This document shows positions 38,616 to 47,951 of a stretch of 64,000 nucleotides of DNA, piece after piece. The stretch covers positions 3,009,001 through 3,073,000 of the forward strand of contig NZ_JAZHRR010000001.1 in the NCBI RefSeq assembly GCF_036924515.1, given 5' to 3'. The translations under genes were made by a program, and so were the position numbers. The number at the start of each line of letters is the position of its first letter. Position 1 is the first letter of the stretch. The notes under the pieces were generated by a model that was not told the DNA's origin, did no database searches, and worked only from the letters and a program-made list of their open reading frames with translations. The stretch is from Bradyrhizobium sp. AZCC 1610 (GTDB lineage Bacteria > Pseudomonadota > Alphaproteobacteria > Rhizobiales > Xanthobacteraceae).

Positions 38616-39830
38616 ATGAAAGCCGTCCACGCGATGGAGCGAAGGCTCCAGGATCTGGAGCGTCAGTTCCAGAACAAGGAGCGGCTCGGCAGGATCGTTG
38701 ACACCAAGTTCGAGAACCAGCGCTGGTACGTCAAGATGAATGACGGCGAGGATCAAACTCCGAGCGGTCAGCAGAGCAGCGGTGGCGGCAGCGGCGGCGG
38801 TCGAACTTTCAAGAGCGACTGGATGCCCTGGGCGAGCTTCTCCCACGGCACCATCAAGATGTCCGTGCCGCCGAAGAAAGGCCAGCAGGTCTTGATGCGG
38901 TCGGTCGGCGGCAAGCCCGAAATGGCGACGGTCGAGCCTCATCACTACGGCCCCGACACCCCATCACCTCACGGTGAGCACGACGAAGTCGTCTCTCTGA
39001 TCGAGGATGAGGATCAGGAAGGCGGCAAGGACGGCGAAAGCGGCGGTTCCGGCGGCAGCTCCGGCGGCGAGGGTGGCGAAGGCGGCGAAGGCGAAGACAA
39101 ATGGAACGCCTGGCTCCGTCAAACCAAAGACACGCACCACCTGATCATCCGCAAGAAGGAGCAGTCGGAAGATAGCTCCCAGCAGTCGCAGCAGGCCGGC
39201 GGCGGTGGCGGTGAAATGGACGCCATGAATTCCAAGGGCGGCCAGAAGCAGCAGAAGAAACGCAAGATCCCGGAGGTCTCCGAGGACGAAGGCGACGACA
39301 AGACCACCCAGATCAAGTCGACCAAGGACTACATCCTCAAGACGGTAGGCAAGAATAAGTCCTACCAGCGGATGGACGACGACAAGATCCACACTCGCTA
39401 CGGCGAGAAGGACGAGAAGGGTGACGTCCTGATGGACGAGGACCAGGTCAAGGTCCAGTTCAAAGACAAGAAGTCCATGGTCAAATGGACTGAGGAAGAC
39501 CTGACCCACCAGATGGGCGAGGACGACAAGTCCAAAGTGGTCTTCACCGAGGACAACATCGTCCTAACCCAAGGCGGCGACAACGCCTCCAAGACGGTTT
39601 GGAGCAAAGACTCGATCACCATCACCCAAGGCGATGATACGAGGATCGTCATCACGAAGGACTTCATTGAGGTGAAGGGTGCTTCGGACGCCTCCATCGG
39701 CGTCGATGGCGCATGGGTCCACTGCGTAGGCGGCAAGGTTCATCTCGGCGTTGCCGATCCGAAGGGAGTGGCGCCCGTCCGAGTAATGACCGAAGCCGGT
39801 CCGTCCTCCAAAGTCTTTGCCATGCTTTAA
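38616..39830 (+). CDS. Baseplate spike protein (P2 gpV / Mu gp45-like)
   Basis: 404 aa. N-terminal OB-like part (RLGRIVDTKFENQRWYVKMN, WMPWASFSHGTIKMSVPPKK, GQQVLMRSVGGKPEMATVEP) is typical of gpV. Unusually, Ser/Gly-rich and Glu/Gly-rich linkers are inserted (about 50-62 and 130-165), with a charged Gln/Lys-rich middle. The C-terminus has repeated short strands (VVFTEDNIVLTQGGDN, VWSKDSITITQGDDTR) of a beta-helix needle. Cell-puncturing spike. Confidence 0.8.
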   Translation: MKAVHAMERRLQDLERQFQNKERLGRIVDTKFENQRWYVKMNDGEDQTPSGQQSSGGGSGGGRTFKSDWMPWASFSHGTIKMSVPPKKGQQVLMRSVGGKPEMATVEPHHYGPDTPSPHGEHDEVVSLIEDEDQEGGKDGESGGSGGSSGGEGGEGGEGEDKWNAWLRQTKDTHHLIIRKKEQSEDSSQQSQQAGGGGGEMDAMNSKGGQKQQKKRKIPEVSEDEGDDKTTQIKSTKDYILKTVGKNKSYQRMDDDKIHTRYGEKDEKGDVLMDEDQVKVQFKDKKSMVKWTEEDLTHQMGEDDKSKVVFTEDNIVLTQGGDNASKTVWSKDSITITQGDDTRIVITKDFIEVKGASDASIGVDGAWVHCVGGKVHLGVADPKGVAPVRVMTEAGPSSKVFAML

Positions 39831-39853
39831 CGAAATCAAGAAACGGAAAACCA

Positions 39854-40129
39854 ATGCCCAAATACACCGTCGACGCTGCCTTCTGGCACAAGGGTCTCCT
39901 CGTGCCCGTTGGCTCTTCCGTCACGATGACGGAGGCGGAGGCCAAGTATCGCAAGCATGCTCTTACGGAAGAGGGTGACAAGGCCGCAACGGTCGAAGCG
40001 CCTGCTTTCGAGGTCGCTGAACCCGCGCCGGCTCCGGTGCTGGCGGCGGTCGTTCAGGAGAAGCCTGTGACTGGCCACGGCAAGCGGCGCCGCCATGCGG
40101 AGAGCCAGCATGCCGACAGCTCCAACTGA
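39854..40129 (+). CDS. Hypothetical tail-region protein, 91 aa
   Basis: Starts MPKYTVDAAFWHKGLLVPVG. Small N-terminal domain and an Ala/Pro-rich, then basic C-terminus (KRRRHAESQHADSSN). Lies between spike and gp25-like genes. Role unknown. Confidence 0.55.
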   Translation: MPKYTVDAAFWHKGLLVPVGSSVTMTEAEAKYRKHALTEEGDKAATVEAPAFEVAEPAPAPVLAAVVQEKPVTGHGKRRRHAESQHADSSN

Positions 40130-40469
40130 GCACCTCATCGACATCGATCGCTTTACCGGCGAACTCATCCAAGGCTGGGCCCGCATCAAGCAGAGCATCT
40201 ACGTCATCCTCACCACCAGGCTGCGCACCCGTTTGATGCGCCTGTGGTGGGGATCGAAGTTCATCGACATGCAGGACAAGCCCGGAAACGAGGAAGTCCT
40301 GATGGCCGGCATGATGGCTGCGATCGTTGCGATCAACACCTACGAGCCTGAGTTCAAGGTGACCAAGGTCATCATCGACGAATTCGGTCCGGACGGCGAC
40401 ATCACCATAACCATCGAGGGCGTCGACCTGGTCGACTATGCCCAGAAAAGGTTTCGTCAAACAATCTGA
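40110..40469 (+). CDS. Baseplate wedge protein (gpW/gp25-like)
   Basis: 119 aa from ATG at 40110 behind GGAGAGCC. TRLRTRLMRLWWGSKFIDMQ and AIVAINTYEPEFKVTKVIID match the GPW/gp25 fold of contractile-tail baseplates. Overlaps the preceding gene by 20 bp. Confidence 0.85.
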   Translation: MPTAPTEHLIDIDRFTGELIQGWARIKQSIYVILTTRLRTRLMRLWWGSKFIDMQDKPGNEEVLMAGMMAAIVAINTYEPEFKVTKVIIDEFGPDGDITITIEGVDLVDYAQKRFRQTI

Positions 40470-40485
40470 TTGAGCGAGGGCCTCA

Positions 40486-41355
40486 ATGCCAAGCTTCGAG
40501 TCTCCCGCGCTTTACATCGATTTTGCGCGGCTTCCGCCCCCGAAAGTGATCGAGGAGATCGACTTCGAGGTTTTGCTGGCGGCTTACAAGACGCAGGTTC
40601 TGGCAAAGAACCCGGCGCTCGCAGCTGCTCTTGCGCTTGAGCAGTCGCCGACGAACGTTATCCTCGCGGCGGAAGCCTACGGCGAAATGATCGTCCGCGA
40701 GCGCATCAACGCTGCGGCGCGGGCCAGCATGCTTCCGTTCGCAACCTTCTCCGACCTCGATGTGATCGGCGCCCGCTTCAATGTGCAACGCATGGACGGT
40801 GAGGATGATCCTCGCTTCCGCAGGCGCATCCAGCTCTCGATGGAGAGCTTCACGACGGCCGGCAGCCCCGGCTCCTACATTTTCCACGCGCTGAGCACTT
40901 CGCTGAGCGTCAAGGACGCCACGGCGGTCGCCGAGCGCGGAACGGGTAGGGTGACTGTCACGATCATGGCGAACGGGACCAATCCGGTTCCGACATCTGC
41001 CGTGGTTGATGCCGTGTACGATCGGCTGATGTCGGATGGCATCAAGCCGCTCACCGACGAAATTTCCGTGCTGCCGGTGATTAAGATCCCGACAGACATC
41101 CAGGCAAACATCACGCTTTACCCTGGCCCAGACGCTTCTCTGGTGATCGCCGACATCAACAAGGCGCTCACCTCCCTTCGCAACCGCGTCACGCAGATCG
41201 GCAGGGACCTGAAGCGGTCGGCCGTGATCGCGGCCCTCACCCAAGAGGGCGTCCAGAACGTCGAGATCGACTTCCAGGACATCAACGTCGGAACGGGCGG
41301 GGTCGTCTGGATCAATTCAGCCAGCGTGAACGTGGCAAACGCACGCGAGGAATAA
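40486..41355 (+). CDS. Baseplate J-like protein (P2 gpJ)
   Basis: 289 aa. Contains EAYGEMIVRERINAAARASM, ARFNVQRMDGEDDPRFRRRI and a C-terminal LTQEGVQNVEIDF segment, the arrangement of P2 gpJ/Mu gp47. Assembles the baseplate wedge with gpW and gpI. Confidence 0.9.
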   Translation: MPSFESPALYIDFARLPPPKVIEEIDFEVLLAAYKTQVLAKNPALAAALALEQSPTNVILAAEAYGEMIVRERINAAARASMLPFATFSDLDVIGARFNVQRMDGEDDPRFRRRIQLSMESFTTAGSPGSYIFHALSTSLSVKDATAVAERGTGRVTVTIMANGTNPVPTSAVVDAVYDRLMSDGIKPLTDEISVLPVIKIPTDIQANITLYPGPDASLVIADINKALTSLRNRVTQIGRDLKRSAVIAALTQEGVQNVEIDFQDINVGTGGVVWINSASVNVANAREE

Positions 41356-41359
41356 CCAA

Positions 41360-42589
41360 ATGGCTGAGCGCCTGATGGAACACATCCTGGCGCCCAACGC
41401 GACCGTCTATGAACGGACGCTGGCGTCTCAGGTAGATCGCCTTCTGGGATTGGACATCGATCGCCTCCGGCGGCTTTGGGATCCATACCGGTGTCACATC
41501 GACGACCTGCCTTATCTGGCCTGGTCGTTCTCGGTGGACATCTGGGATCCTAAGTGGCCCGACGCCAAGAAGCGCAAGGCCGTCGCCGACGCGGTCGCGC
41601 ATCACCGTATCAAGGGTACGAAGGCCGGCATGGCCACGTACCTGGACCTCGTTGGGTCTCGGCTCGATCAGTTGATCGTTCCCCCGGCGCGCGGTTTCCG
41701 CATCCCGGCGATGACGAACGAGCAGTTCATGTCGTGGCTGCTGAAGCTGCCGCAGATCAGGATGTATCCTTACGTGATCCGCGATCCCGCGGGTCCGCGG
41801 GACTTCCGGATGCCGGTGAAGAGCTTCCGGAGCGACAATTTCCGGGAACGCAGCCTCGGCCCCGAACTCTACGGTCGCAAGGCCTCCGTCTACAAGAACG
41901 GCGTCGAGACCTTCGTCAAGCTGGAGTCGATGATTGAGCTTGGTGGTCAGGCCGTTGAGCGCGTCTTTATCGGCAACAGCTCGGTACGCGACTATCACTC
42001 GGACGGTTTCCGCGGCCGGAAGTTCTATCGGATGTCGGATGCGGCCGACAATATCGTCACGGTTCGCATCAATGCCAACGCCTCCGACCTGGTTTCGCTT
42101 TCGCCTGGGCTGACGCCGCAGGACGTCAAGCCGGTCCAGATCGCTGAGCGGCATGTGCCGCAGCCCGGTCAACACTTCCACGACTACAACAAATCGTTTC
42201 GTGGAGAGAATTTCCGTCGCGAGACGGATGCAGCGCGGTGGGTCTACGATCGGCTCGCGCTTCACAACAAGGAAGACCTGCCCGCAGGTCTGTCTACCAA
42301 ATCGTACCGCGGTCACATGCGGTACGGGATCCCTGCTTACACGGCTCAGGCCAAGGTGGAAGTGCCGCTAGTGCGGTCGCCGGCTCTGGGCTTCGGTGGG
42401 CGCTTCCGAAATGGTTTCAGGGTTCCTACCGACATGAGCAAGCTCGACGACGCCTGCGGGGCGATCGTTGCGGCCAAGCCCCTTCGCGACACCGTTCTCG
42501 TCGACACCGTCAACTACCGGGTCGTCAGACTGAAGGAAGCGCGGAAGCTCGGAACCTTCAAACTCGGCGAAATCAAGAAGGTCGCATAA
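41360..42589 (+). CDS. Tail protein I-like, with long C-terminal extension
   Basis: 409 aa. The N-terminal about 130 residues (DIDRLRRLWDPYRCHIDDLP, YLAWSFSVDIWDPKW, HHRIKGTKAGMATYLDL) match P2 gpI. The remaining 280 residues are not part of standard gpI and carry a repeated FR-rich motif (SFRSDNFRERS, GFRGRKFYRMS, SFRGENFRRET). Likely connects baseplate and fibres. Confidence 0.85.
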   Translation: MAERLMEHILAPNATVYERTLASQVDRLLGLDIDRLRRLWDPYRCHIDDLPYLAWSFSVDIWDPKWPDAKKRKAVADAVAHHRIKGTKAGMATYLDLVGSRLDQLIVPPARGFRIPAMTNEQFMSWLLKLPQIRMYPYVIRDPAGPRDFRMPVKSFRSDNFRERSLGPELYGRKASVYKNGVETFVKLESMIELGGQAVERVFIGNSSVRDYHSDGFRGRKFYRMSDAADNIVTVRINANASDLVSLSPGLTPQDVKPVQIAERHVPQPGQHFHDYNKSFRGENFRRETDAARWVYDRLALHNKEDLPAGLSTKSYRGHMRYGIPAYTAQAKVEVPLVRSPALGFGGRFRNGFRVPTDMSKLDDACGAIVAAKPLRDTVLVDTVNYRVVRLKEARKLGTFKLGEIKKVA

Positions 42590-42624
42590 GCGATCTTCCA
42601 AGGATCATCGTCACGTCTCCATCC

Positions 42625-42651
42625 AGCCACCCTTCATCGGGTGGCTTTTTT
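42625..42651 (+). terminator. Rho-independent terminator
   Basis: AGCCACCC (42625-42632) pairs with GGGTGGCT (42639-42646) and runs into six Ts. Confidence 0.85.
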
Positions 42652-42666
42652 GTTTGGGAAACACCA

Positions 42667-44922
42667 GTGGAAAATAAGATCATCTTTCATGCGAACATCG
42701 ATGATGATCCGACAGACTTCACCCGTCTGCAGGACTTCGCCGAAGCGTCGCTCGACCATGTCGTCCTCGACGGCATCAGCGACCGCACGAAATACACCGG
42801 CTTCGGTGTCGTAAAGTCGGCAGTCACGCAGATCACGGTTGACCCGGGTCGCCTCTATTCGGCCGGCAAGGTGTATGCCTCTGCCTCGACCGCGTGGGCC
42901 AAGGACTTCATCACCCAGCTCCCCGTCGCCGGCAAGAAGATTGCGGCGGTCGTGACCTGGGGTTCGGAGTCGGATACCGACGTTCGCCCGCGCCAGTTCC
43001 TCGTCAACGCCGAAACCCGTCAGGCAGAGCCTCAGGCTGTGCCGCTGGTTCACACCCGCGTGGCGAACCTGAACGTGGTCATCGGCACGGAGGCTCCCGA
43101 TCCGACCGCTCCGCTGGTCGATGTGGGCTACACCATCATCGCCCTGGTGGTCCTGACGCCGACCGGCGTCGACACCATCACGATGAACGCCGACAACAAG
43201 CTGCCGAGCGTGCAGGGTCATGAGGACCGCATCGAAGACCTCGAAGAGTTCGAGGAGACGGCTGGCCTGCAGATCCGCACCCTGGCGTCCGACATCGCGG
43301 CCATCAAGCAGAACCTTGGCCAGAACACCGCGGACCAGCAGGCCATCGGCCGGACGCTGACCCGCCTGGCGGTTCTCGAGTCCAAGGCCGGCGTTCTCTA
43401 CAACGCCATCGACTCCAGCGCCAACTTCTTCCTCGACACGACCAAGTCGAAGCTCGACGATCCGTTGTCGCATGTGAAGGTCGAAGAGGGTATCCGAATG
43501 CCGCACGCGGCTGAGGGTCTCTCGGCGCTCAACATTTTCAACCCGCTCGATCCGAACGCGACCGTCAAGAACGGCATGCTGTTCCCGGCCTACACCCGTG
43601 AGGCGTGGCTGACCTCGGGCTCGATCAACGGCGAGCTGCAGGTCTCCGCTTACTCCGTGTCGTCCTTCGACATGGTTCAGAAGACCATCGCGCGTCAGCG
43701 CGTCCGCTACGGCGGAGAGTTGACTGTCTGTACGAACAGCTGGTGGTGGCAAACCGGCCAGTGGGACGGCGGCAGCCGCTTCTTCCGCGCTGGCGAGAGC
43801 TATGAGATCCTCTCGGGCGCTCCGTGGGGCCACAGCTTTATCCGCCTTCGCCAGTACTGGGTCGACGACTACACCGAGACCTACTGGGACAAGGTGACGA
43901 TCACCAACACGGTCACCGGCACGCAGGTCGCTGAGACCTGGCTGCAGGGCCAGAACATGTGGCTCGATGCTGTTGGCGTCTGGTTCACGCGCTTGGCCGC
44001 GGCCGGCTCGGCTCACATCGCCATCGTTGAGGTCTCGGACTACGGTCTGCCGAACCTCAAGGCGGCGCTCGGTCAAACCACGCTACTCCGCGAGAACATG
44101 AAGCTGAACGCCGAAACGGTCGTTCCGCTGCAACCGATCCTGCTCCAGGCCGGTAAGCGTTATGCTCTCGTCGTCACGACGGCGGCAGATCACTGGGTTG
44201 CGGTCGTTCCAGGCCAGCAGTTCACCCAGGGCACGTTCTTCTACGTTCTCGACGGCGCGTATGCGCAGGGCGATGCGTTCAAGGACCTCTGGATGCGGCT
44301 GTATCGGTGCCGGTTCAACCAGGCCCGTGCGGTCGTGAACCTGAACCCGCTGCAGCTTTCGGGCGGCATCCTGGCGATCGACTTGCTCGCCGGTACGGCA
44401 GTCCCAGCCGGCACCACGCTGTCCTACGAGATCCAGGTCGGCTCGACCTGGTACAACTTGCAGGACGTGGACAAGTACATGCTCGGCCAAGGCGGCACGA
44501 TCCCGCCGCTGTTGCCGTTCCGCGCAGTGTTCATGGGCTCGGTCGACTGTCAGCCCGCAATCAACCTGGCGGACAGCACGGTCTATGTGTCGCGGCCCGA
44601 CGTCTACGCGCAGCACGTTACCCAGACGCGCACGTTGCCGGTTGCTTCGCCCCAGATCCGGGTCATCGAGCGGTACGAGTACTTCGATCCGATCTACCAC
44701 ACCGCGACCGTGAAACTGCTGACGGGTGCCCCGGGCTTCGGAACGGAAGTCGCTCCGTCGAGCACTTCGACGGTCATCGATCCGATGGATGGCGCCTACG
44801 AGCGGACCTACGTGTTCAACCTCGGGGCTGCGGTCACGCAGTATCGGGTCAAGACGCGGATCGACACCACGACCAACCAGCGAACGTTCCACGTCGGCTG
44901 GCAGAAGGACTACGCGCTGTAA
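42667..44922 (+). CDS. Large baseplate/fibre-associated structural protein (DUF4815-like)
   Basis: 751 aa from GTG at 42667; the frame is open upstream through gpI in another register and is rejected. Begins VENKIIFHANIDDDPTDFTR. N-terminal YSAGKVYASAST and coiled-coil DRIEDLEEFEETAGLQIRTL, then a long beta-rich region with many Trp and Tyr. N-terminal pattern resembles DUF4815 phage proteins. Probably the adaptor or platform carrying the tail fibre. Confidence 0.65.
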   Translation: MENKIIFHANIDDDPTDFTRLQDFAEASLDHVVLDGISDRTKYTGFGVVKSAVTQITVDPGRLYSAGKVYASASTAWAKDFITQLPVAGKKIAAVVTWGSESDTDVRPRQFLVNAETRQAEPQAVPLVHTRVANLNVVIGTEAPDPTAPLVDVGYTIIALVVLTPTGVDTITMNADNKLPSVQGHEDRIEDLEEFEETAGLQIRTLASDIAAIKQNLGQNTADQQAIGRTLTRLAVLESKAGVLYNAIDSSANFFLDTTKSKLDDPLSHVKVEEGIRMPHAAEGLSALNIFNPLDPNATVKNGMLFPAYTREAWLTSGSINGELQVSAYSVSSFDMVQKTIARQRVRYGGELTVCTNSWWWQTGQWDGGSRFFRAGESYEILSGAPWGHSFIRLRQYWVDDYTETYWDKVTITNTVTGTQVAETWLQGQNMWLDAVGVWFTRLAAAGSAHIAIVEVSDYGLPNLKAALGQTTLLRENMKLNAETVVPLQPILLQAGKRYALVVTTAADHWVAVVPGQQFTQGTFFYVLDGAYAQGDAFKDLWMRLYRCRFNQARAVVNLNPLQLSGGILAIDLLAGTAVPAGTTLSYEIQVGSTWYNLQDVDKYMLGQGGTIPPLLPFRAVFMGSVDCQPAINLADSTVYVSRPDVYAQHVTQTRTLPVASPQIRVIERYEYFDPIYHTATVKLLTGAPGFGTEVAPSSTSTVIDPMDGAYERTYVFNLGAAVTQYRVKTRIDTTTNQRTFHVGWQKDYAL

Positions 44923-44949
44923 TAGCGCTCAACCCAAAGGAACTATCCA

Positions 44950-45135
44950 ATGGCAGAGAACTCGAAGCCCGCCGCAACGGCGGGCGACGACGTTCGCTAC
45001 GACGTCAAGCTCTCCGGTCGCATTGAGCTGCATGGCTTCTGGTATCTCCCATCGCACGAGCATGTGGTGGACCAGGTCACGCTCGATGCGATGACGGAGG
45101 CTGGAGTGGTGGCCGATGTCAAGCAACTATCCTGA
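44950..45135 (+). CDS. Hypothetical tail-region protein, 61 aa
   Basis: Starts MAENSKPAATAGDDVRYDVK; a KLSGRIELHGFWYLPSHEHV segment resembles short strand-turn proteins. Overlaps the fibre gene start. Role unknown. Confidence 0.55.
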   Translation: MAENSKPAATAGDDVRYDVKLSGRIELHGFWYLPSHEHVVDQVTLDAMTEAGVVADVKQLS

Positions 45136-46813
45136 GCTGGTCTTCAACGAGACCGATGACTTCACGGCAGATCGATTGAACGCGGCGATGCAGGTGCTGG
45201 ATCAGCGCCTGCGTTCGCTCGAACCTTTCTCACCTTCGTGGGAGGCGGCGGTCAACGAGCTTCGTGCGGTCGGCCTCTCTCGTTTGAACGACGCCATCCT
45301 TCCCGCGTACCAGAGGATCCAACTCCTGTCGGACGTTGGTTTTCTCCAGGCCGCCTCCACAACCGAACTCACCCTGACGGTCGGTCAGAGCCTAACCTTC
45401 GTCATCGACGATGAGACCGAGCGCTCGCTGTTCGTTCCGGGACCATTTCTCGCCATCACCCGAGAGTCGACCACGGCCGACTACGCGATCGCCCAGCGCG
45501 TGTCCTACGACAACGACACGGGCGAGCTGATGGTCGTCATCAAGTCCGTCACCGGCAACCCCGGTCCGTTCTCGGACTGGTGGATCGGCGCCCTCGCAGG
45601 CACGGCTCTCGCCGGCATGTCCTACTTCGCTGCTATCGATGCAGCCAGGGCGGCCACTATCGCTGCCAAGGACACGGCTGTCACCAAGGCGGCTCAGACC
45701 GCCGCTGACCGGGTGCAAACCGGCGCAGACGCAGCATCGGCGTTGTCGTCGAAGATTGCCGCAGCGGCCTCGGCCGCGGCTGCTCAGACCTGGGATCCGT
45801 CGAACTACTACCCCAAGGCGGACATCGACACCAACTTCGCCTTGAAGACGTATGTCGACACCAAGGTGGCCGGTATCGTCAACAGCGCTCCGGCTGCGCT
45901 CGACACGCTCAATGAGTTCGCCGCGGCACTCGGCAACGACGCCAACTTCTCGACGACGATTTCGGCCTCGCTTGGAAACAGGCTGCGGATCGACGTCAAC
46001 AACCAGAACCTGAACGCCACCCAGAAGGCGAACGCCCTGACCAACTTGGGCATCGGTTTCGGGAACCCGACTGTTACGGTCGGTACGGCTGCTCAGAACG
46101 GCAGCGCATCGACCTTCATGCGATCGGACGCCGCTCCGGCGATCAACCAGGCGATGTCACCGAGCTGGACGGGCTCTCATACCTGGACGAACAACATCGG
46201 CGGCTACCTGCAGAACCGCGCGACTTGGTCGAACGTCAATATCTATGCGACAGATAGCCAGGCCGCCGTCGTCACCTTCCATCGCGGCGCTTACGCGATG
46301 CACATGGGCTTGGATCCGGACAACTACTTCCGATGGGGTGGCTGGTCGGACGGCGCAACTGCGCGCATGTACATCAGCCCGGGCGGTCTCATCTACTCGC
46401 CCGGCGGCTATGGTGCAGCGACCACGCCGGTCTCGGGTCAGGTTCGTGCTGCCGGCGACATCGTCTACGGCCTTTCGGACGTTCGTCTGAAGAAGGAAAT
46501 CGAGACCATCGAGAACGCCCTGGACAAGGTAGCGCAGCTTCGCGGCGTGACCTGGGCGCAGAACGAACTGGCCTTGGAAGCCGGAGCGCAAGTGCAGAAG
46601 CGCCGCAAGGCGGGTCTCCTGGCGCAGGACGTCGAGAAGGTGCTGCCTGAAGCCGTCAACCTCGCGCCGTTTGACACGGACGAGGACGGCGAAAGCAGCA
46701 AGTCTGGCCAAAACTACCTGACGATCGATTGGGATCAGACCATCGGTCTGCTGGTCGAGGCGATCAAGGAGTTGAAGGCCAAGGTCGAGAAGCTGGAAGG
46801 GGAGGGGCGCTAA
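45116..46813 (+). CDS. Tail fibre with S74 intramolecular chaperone
   Basis: 565 aa. N-terminal attachment region, Ala-rich helix (AARAATIAAKDTAVTKAAQT), fibre body with repeated strands, and a C-terminal S74/endosialidase-type chaperone: SDVRLKKEIETIENALDKVA, then AGLLAQDVEKVLPEA and a final coiled coil. The chaperone trimerises the fibre and normally cleaves itself at the Ser of the SDxR segment. Host receptor binding expected. Confidence 0.9.
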   Translation: MSSNYPELVFNETDDFTADRLNAAMQVLDQRLRSLEPFSPSWEAAVNELRAVGLSRLNDAILPAYQRIQLLSDVGFLQAASTTELTLTVGQSLTFVIDDETERSLFVPGPFLAITRESTTADYAIAQRVSYDNDTGELMVVIKSVTGNPGPFSDWWIGALAGTALAGMSYFAAIDAARAATIAAKDTAVTKAAQTAADRVQTGADAASALSSKIAAAASAAAAQTWDPSNYYPKADIDTNFALKTYVDTKVAGIVNSAPAALDTLNEFAAALGNDANFSTTISASLGNRLRIDVNNQNLNATQKANALTNLGIGFGNPTVTVGTAAQNGSASTFMRSDAAPAINQAMSPSWTGSHTWTNNIGGYLQNRATWSNVNIYATDSQAAVVTFHRGAYAMHMGLDPDNYFRWGGWSDGATARMYISPGGLIYSPGGYGAATTPVSGQVRAAGDIVYGLSDVRLKKEIETIENALDKVAQLRGVTWAQNELALEAGAQVQKRRKAGLLAQDVEKVLPEAVNLAPFDTDEDGESSKSGQNYLTIDWDQTIGLLVEAIKELKAKVEKLEGEGR

Positions 46814-47061
46814 TGGTTCTTCCGACTTCCGGCGCCGTTGCTTTCTCGTCGGTCAATGGCGAGTTCGGGCGGGGCATCTCAGGGTCAAACTACTACGGCG
46901 TGACCTACTACAAGCTGGTTTGGAATGCGCAGTTCGGCGTGTGGGTACCCGCGTCGGGAACATTCCCGTCCAGCAGCTTCGCGATGTCCAACTTCTACGG
47001 CACGTCGCCAGACGACGAATGGAACTGCGCCTGCAACTGCGACTGCATGTGCGGCAAATGA
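46813..47061 (+). CDS. Small tail-type protein with alternating-Cys C-terminus, 82 aa
   Basis: TAATG overlap with the fibre stop. N-terminus MVLPTSGAVAFSSVNGEFGR and SSSFAMSNFYGTSPDDEWNC match the SG.ISFS.I..EFG...F.MS.FYG pattern of short phage tail-adaptor proteins. The C-terminus is unusual: five Cys at every second position (CACNCDCMC) followed by GK and stop, with Asn and Asp between them. This could be a metal site, a cross-linked tip, or a substrate for the radical SAM and oxygenase enzymes encoded 1.5-3 kb downstream. The last idea is inference from context. Confidence 0.7.
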   Translation: MVLPTSGAVAFSSVNGEFGRGISGSNYYGVTYYKLVWNAQFGVWVPASGTFPSSSFAMSNFYGTSPDDEWNCACNCDCMCGK

Positions 47062-47068
47062 GGAAAAG

Positions 47069-47389
47069 ATGGATCACAAACTGAGCAGCACGTTCACCTA
47101 CAGGATCAATGACTGCAGCCCGGACGGCTGGGCTCGTGTCGAATACCGGCATGAGAAACTCGGTAACCTGGTCAAGAACGTCTTCATCCCGCTGAACCAC
47201 TCGGCGGCCGAACAGCGTGGCGCGATCGTCATGCAGTTCCCATCGACGACTTTTCACGCTCGATGGCTCGATCTGTTGGCGCGGGAGGCCCCTTTGGCCC
47301 CCGCGTCAATGGAGGGCTCGTTCACGCACCGTATCGACCGTCCAATGGAAGATCCGGTCGGTCTGCCATTGGAAACTCACAAGGTTTAA
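47069..47389 (+). CDS. Hypothetical protein, 106 aa
   Basis: ATG at 47069 behind AGGAAAAG. Starts MDHKLSSTFTYRINDCSPDG. A strand-rich soluble protein with one Cys. Follows the alternating-Cys gene by 7 bp and is likely co-translated with the 181-aa gene. Role unknown. Confidence 0.6.
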   Translation: MDHKLSSTFTYRINDCSPDGWARVEYRHEKLGNLVKNVFIPLNHSAAEQRGAIVMQFPSTTFHARWLDLLAREAPLAPASMEGSFTHRIDRPMEDPVGLPLETHKV

Positions 47390-47391
47390 CA

Positions 47392-47937
47392 ATGCAATTC
47401 AGGCGCATCCGTTTCGAAAAGTTCACTGTGACGATCTTCACGGCCCATGCCGGCGAGGAGCGGATCATTCTCCCCTCCGAGTTGACGCGAGGCATGACGG
47501 CTGCCGATGCCGAGCCGATCGCTCACCTTCTCGCGCAGTACCCGGACGCGCACCCGCTGCACACCATCCCGGTTTTCACGAAGGGCGGGTTCGAGGCTCT
47601 CGGCGGCGGCAATCCTCCGGTCCTGCGTCCCGCTGGTAGCGGAGCGGTCCAGTTCGTCAGGGCTATCGACAATTACCGCATGCGAGCGACGGAAGAGGGC
47701 AGCGAATACCACTGCATCACTCCGAGGAGCGAGACTCCAGTGTGGTGGCAGCGCGCGTTCGTCTCCGGCCAGGCCGGCGACACGTTCGACGTGCTGCCGA
47801 AGGAATACCTCTACATCGCCGAGGGGTCCTTTGAGATGGCCGGTCAGACCTTTAGCGGTCCCACGATGCTGGAGATCACCAAGGCCTACACTGCGACGAT
47901 CACGGAGCCGGTGCTGGGCGTCAAGATCTGGCGCTGA
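47392..47937 (+). CDS. Cupin-like hypothetical protein, 181 aa
   Basis: Starts MQFRRIRFEKFTVTIFTAHA. The C-terminal half (FVSGQAGDTFDVLPKEYLYI, AEGSFEMAGQTFSGP, TITEPVLGVKIWR) has the strand pattern and G/P-turns of a cupin barrel, though no metal-binding His cluster is obvious. Overlaps nothing; 2 bp after the previous stop. Function unknown; possibly a partner in the modification cluster. Confidence 0.6.
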   Translation: MQFRRIRFEKFTVTIFTAHAGEERIILPSELTRGMTAADAEPIAHLLAQYPDAHPLHTIPVFTKGGFEALGGGNPPVLRPAGSGAVQFVRAIDNYRMRATEEGSEYHCITPRSETPVWWQRAFVSGQAGDTFDVLPKEYLYIAEGSFEMAGQTFSGPTMLEITKAYTATITEPVLGVKIWR

Positions 47938-47951
47938 AAGGATAATGCACC

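Noticed and set aside
42238-42666. Upstream part of the DUF4815-like open frame
   Set aside because: Overlaps gpI in another frame and spans a strong terminator.
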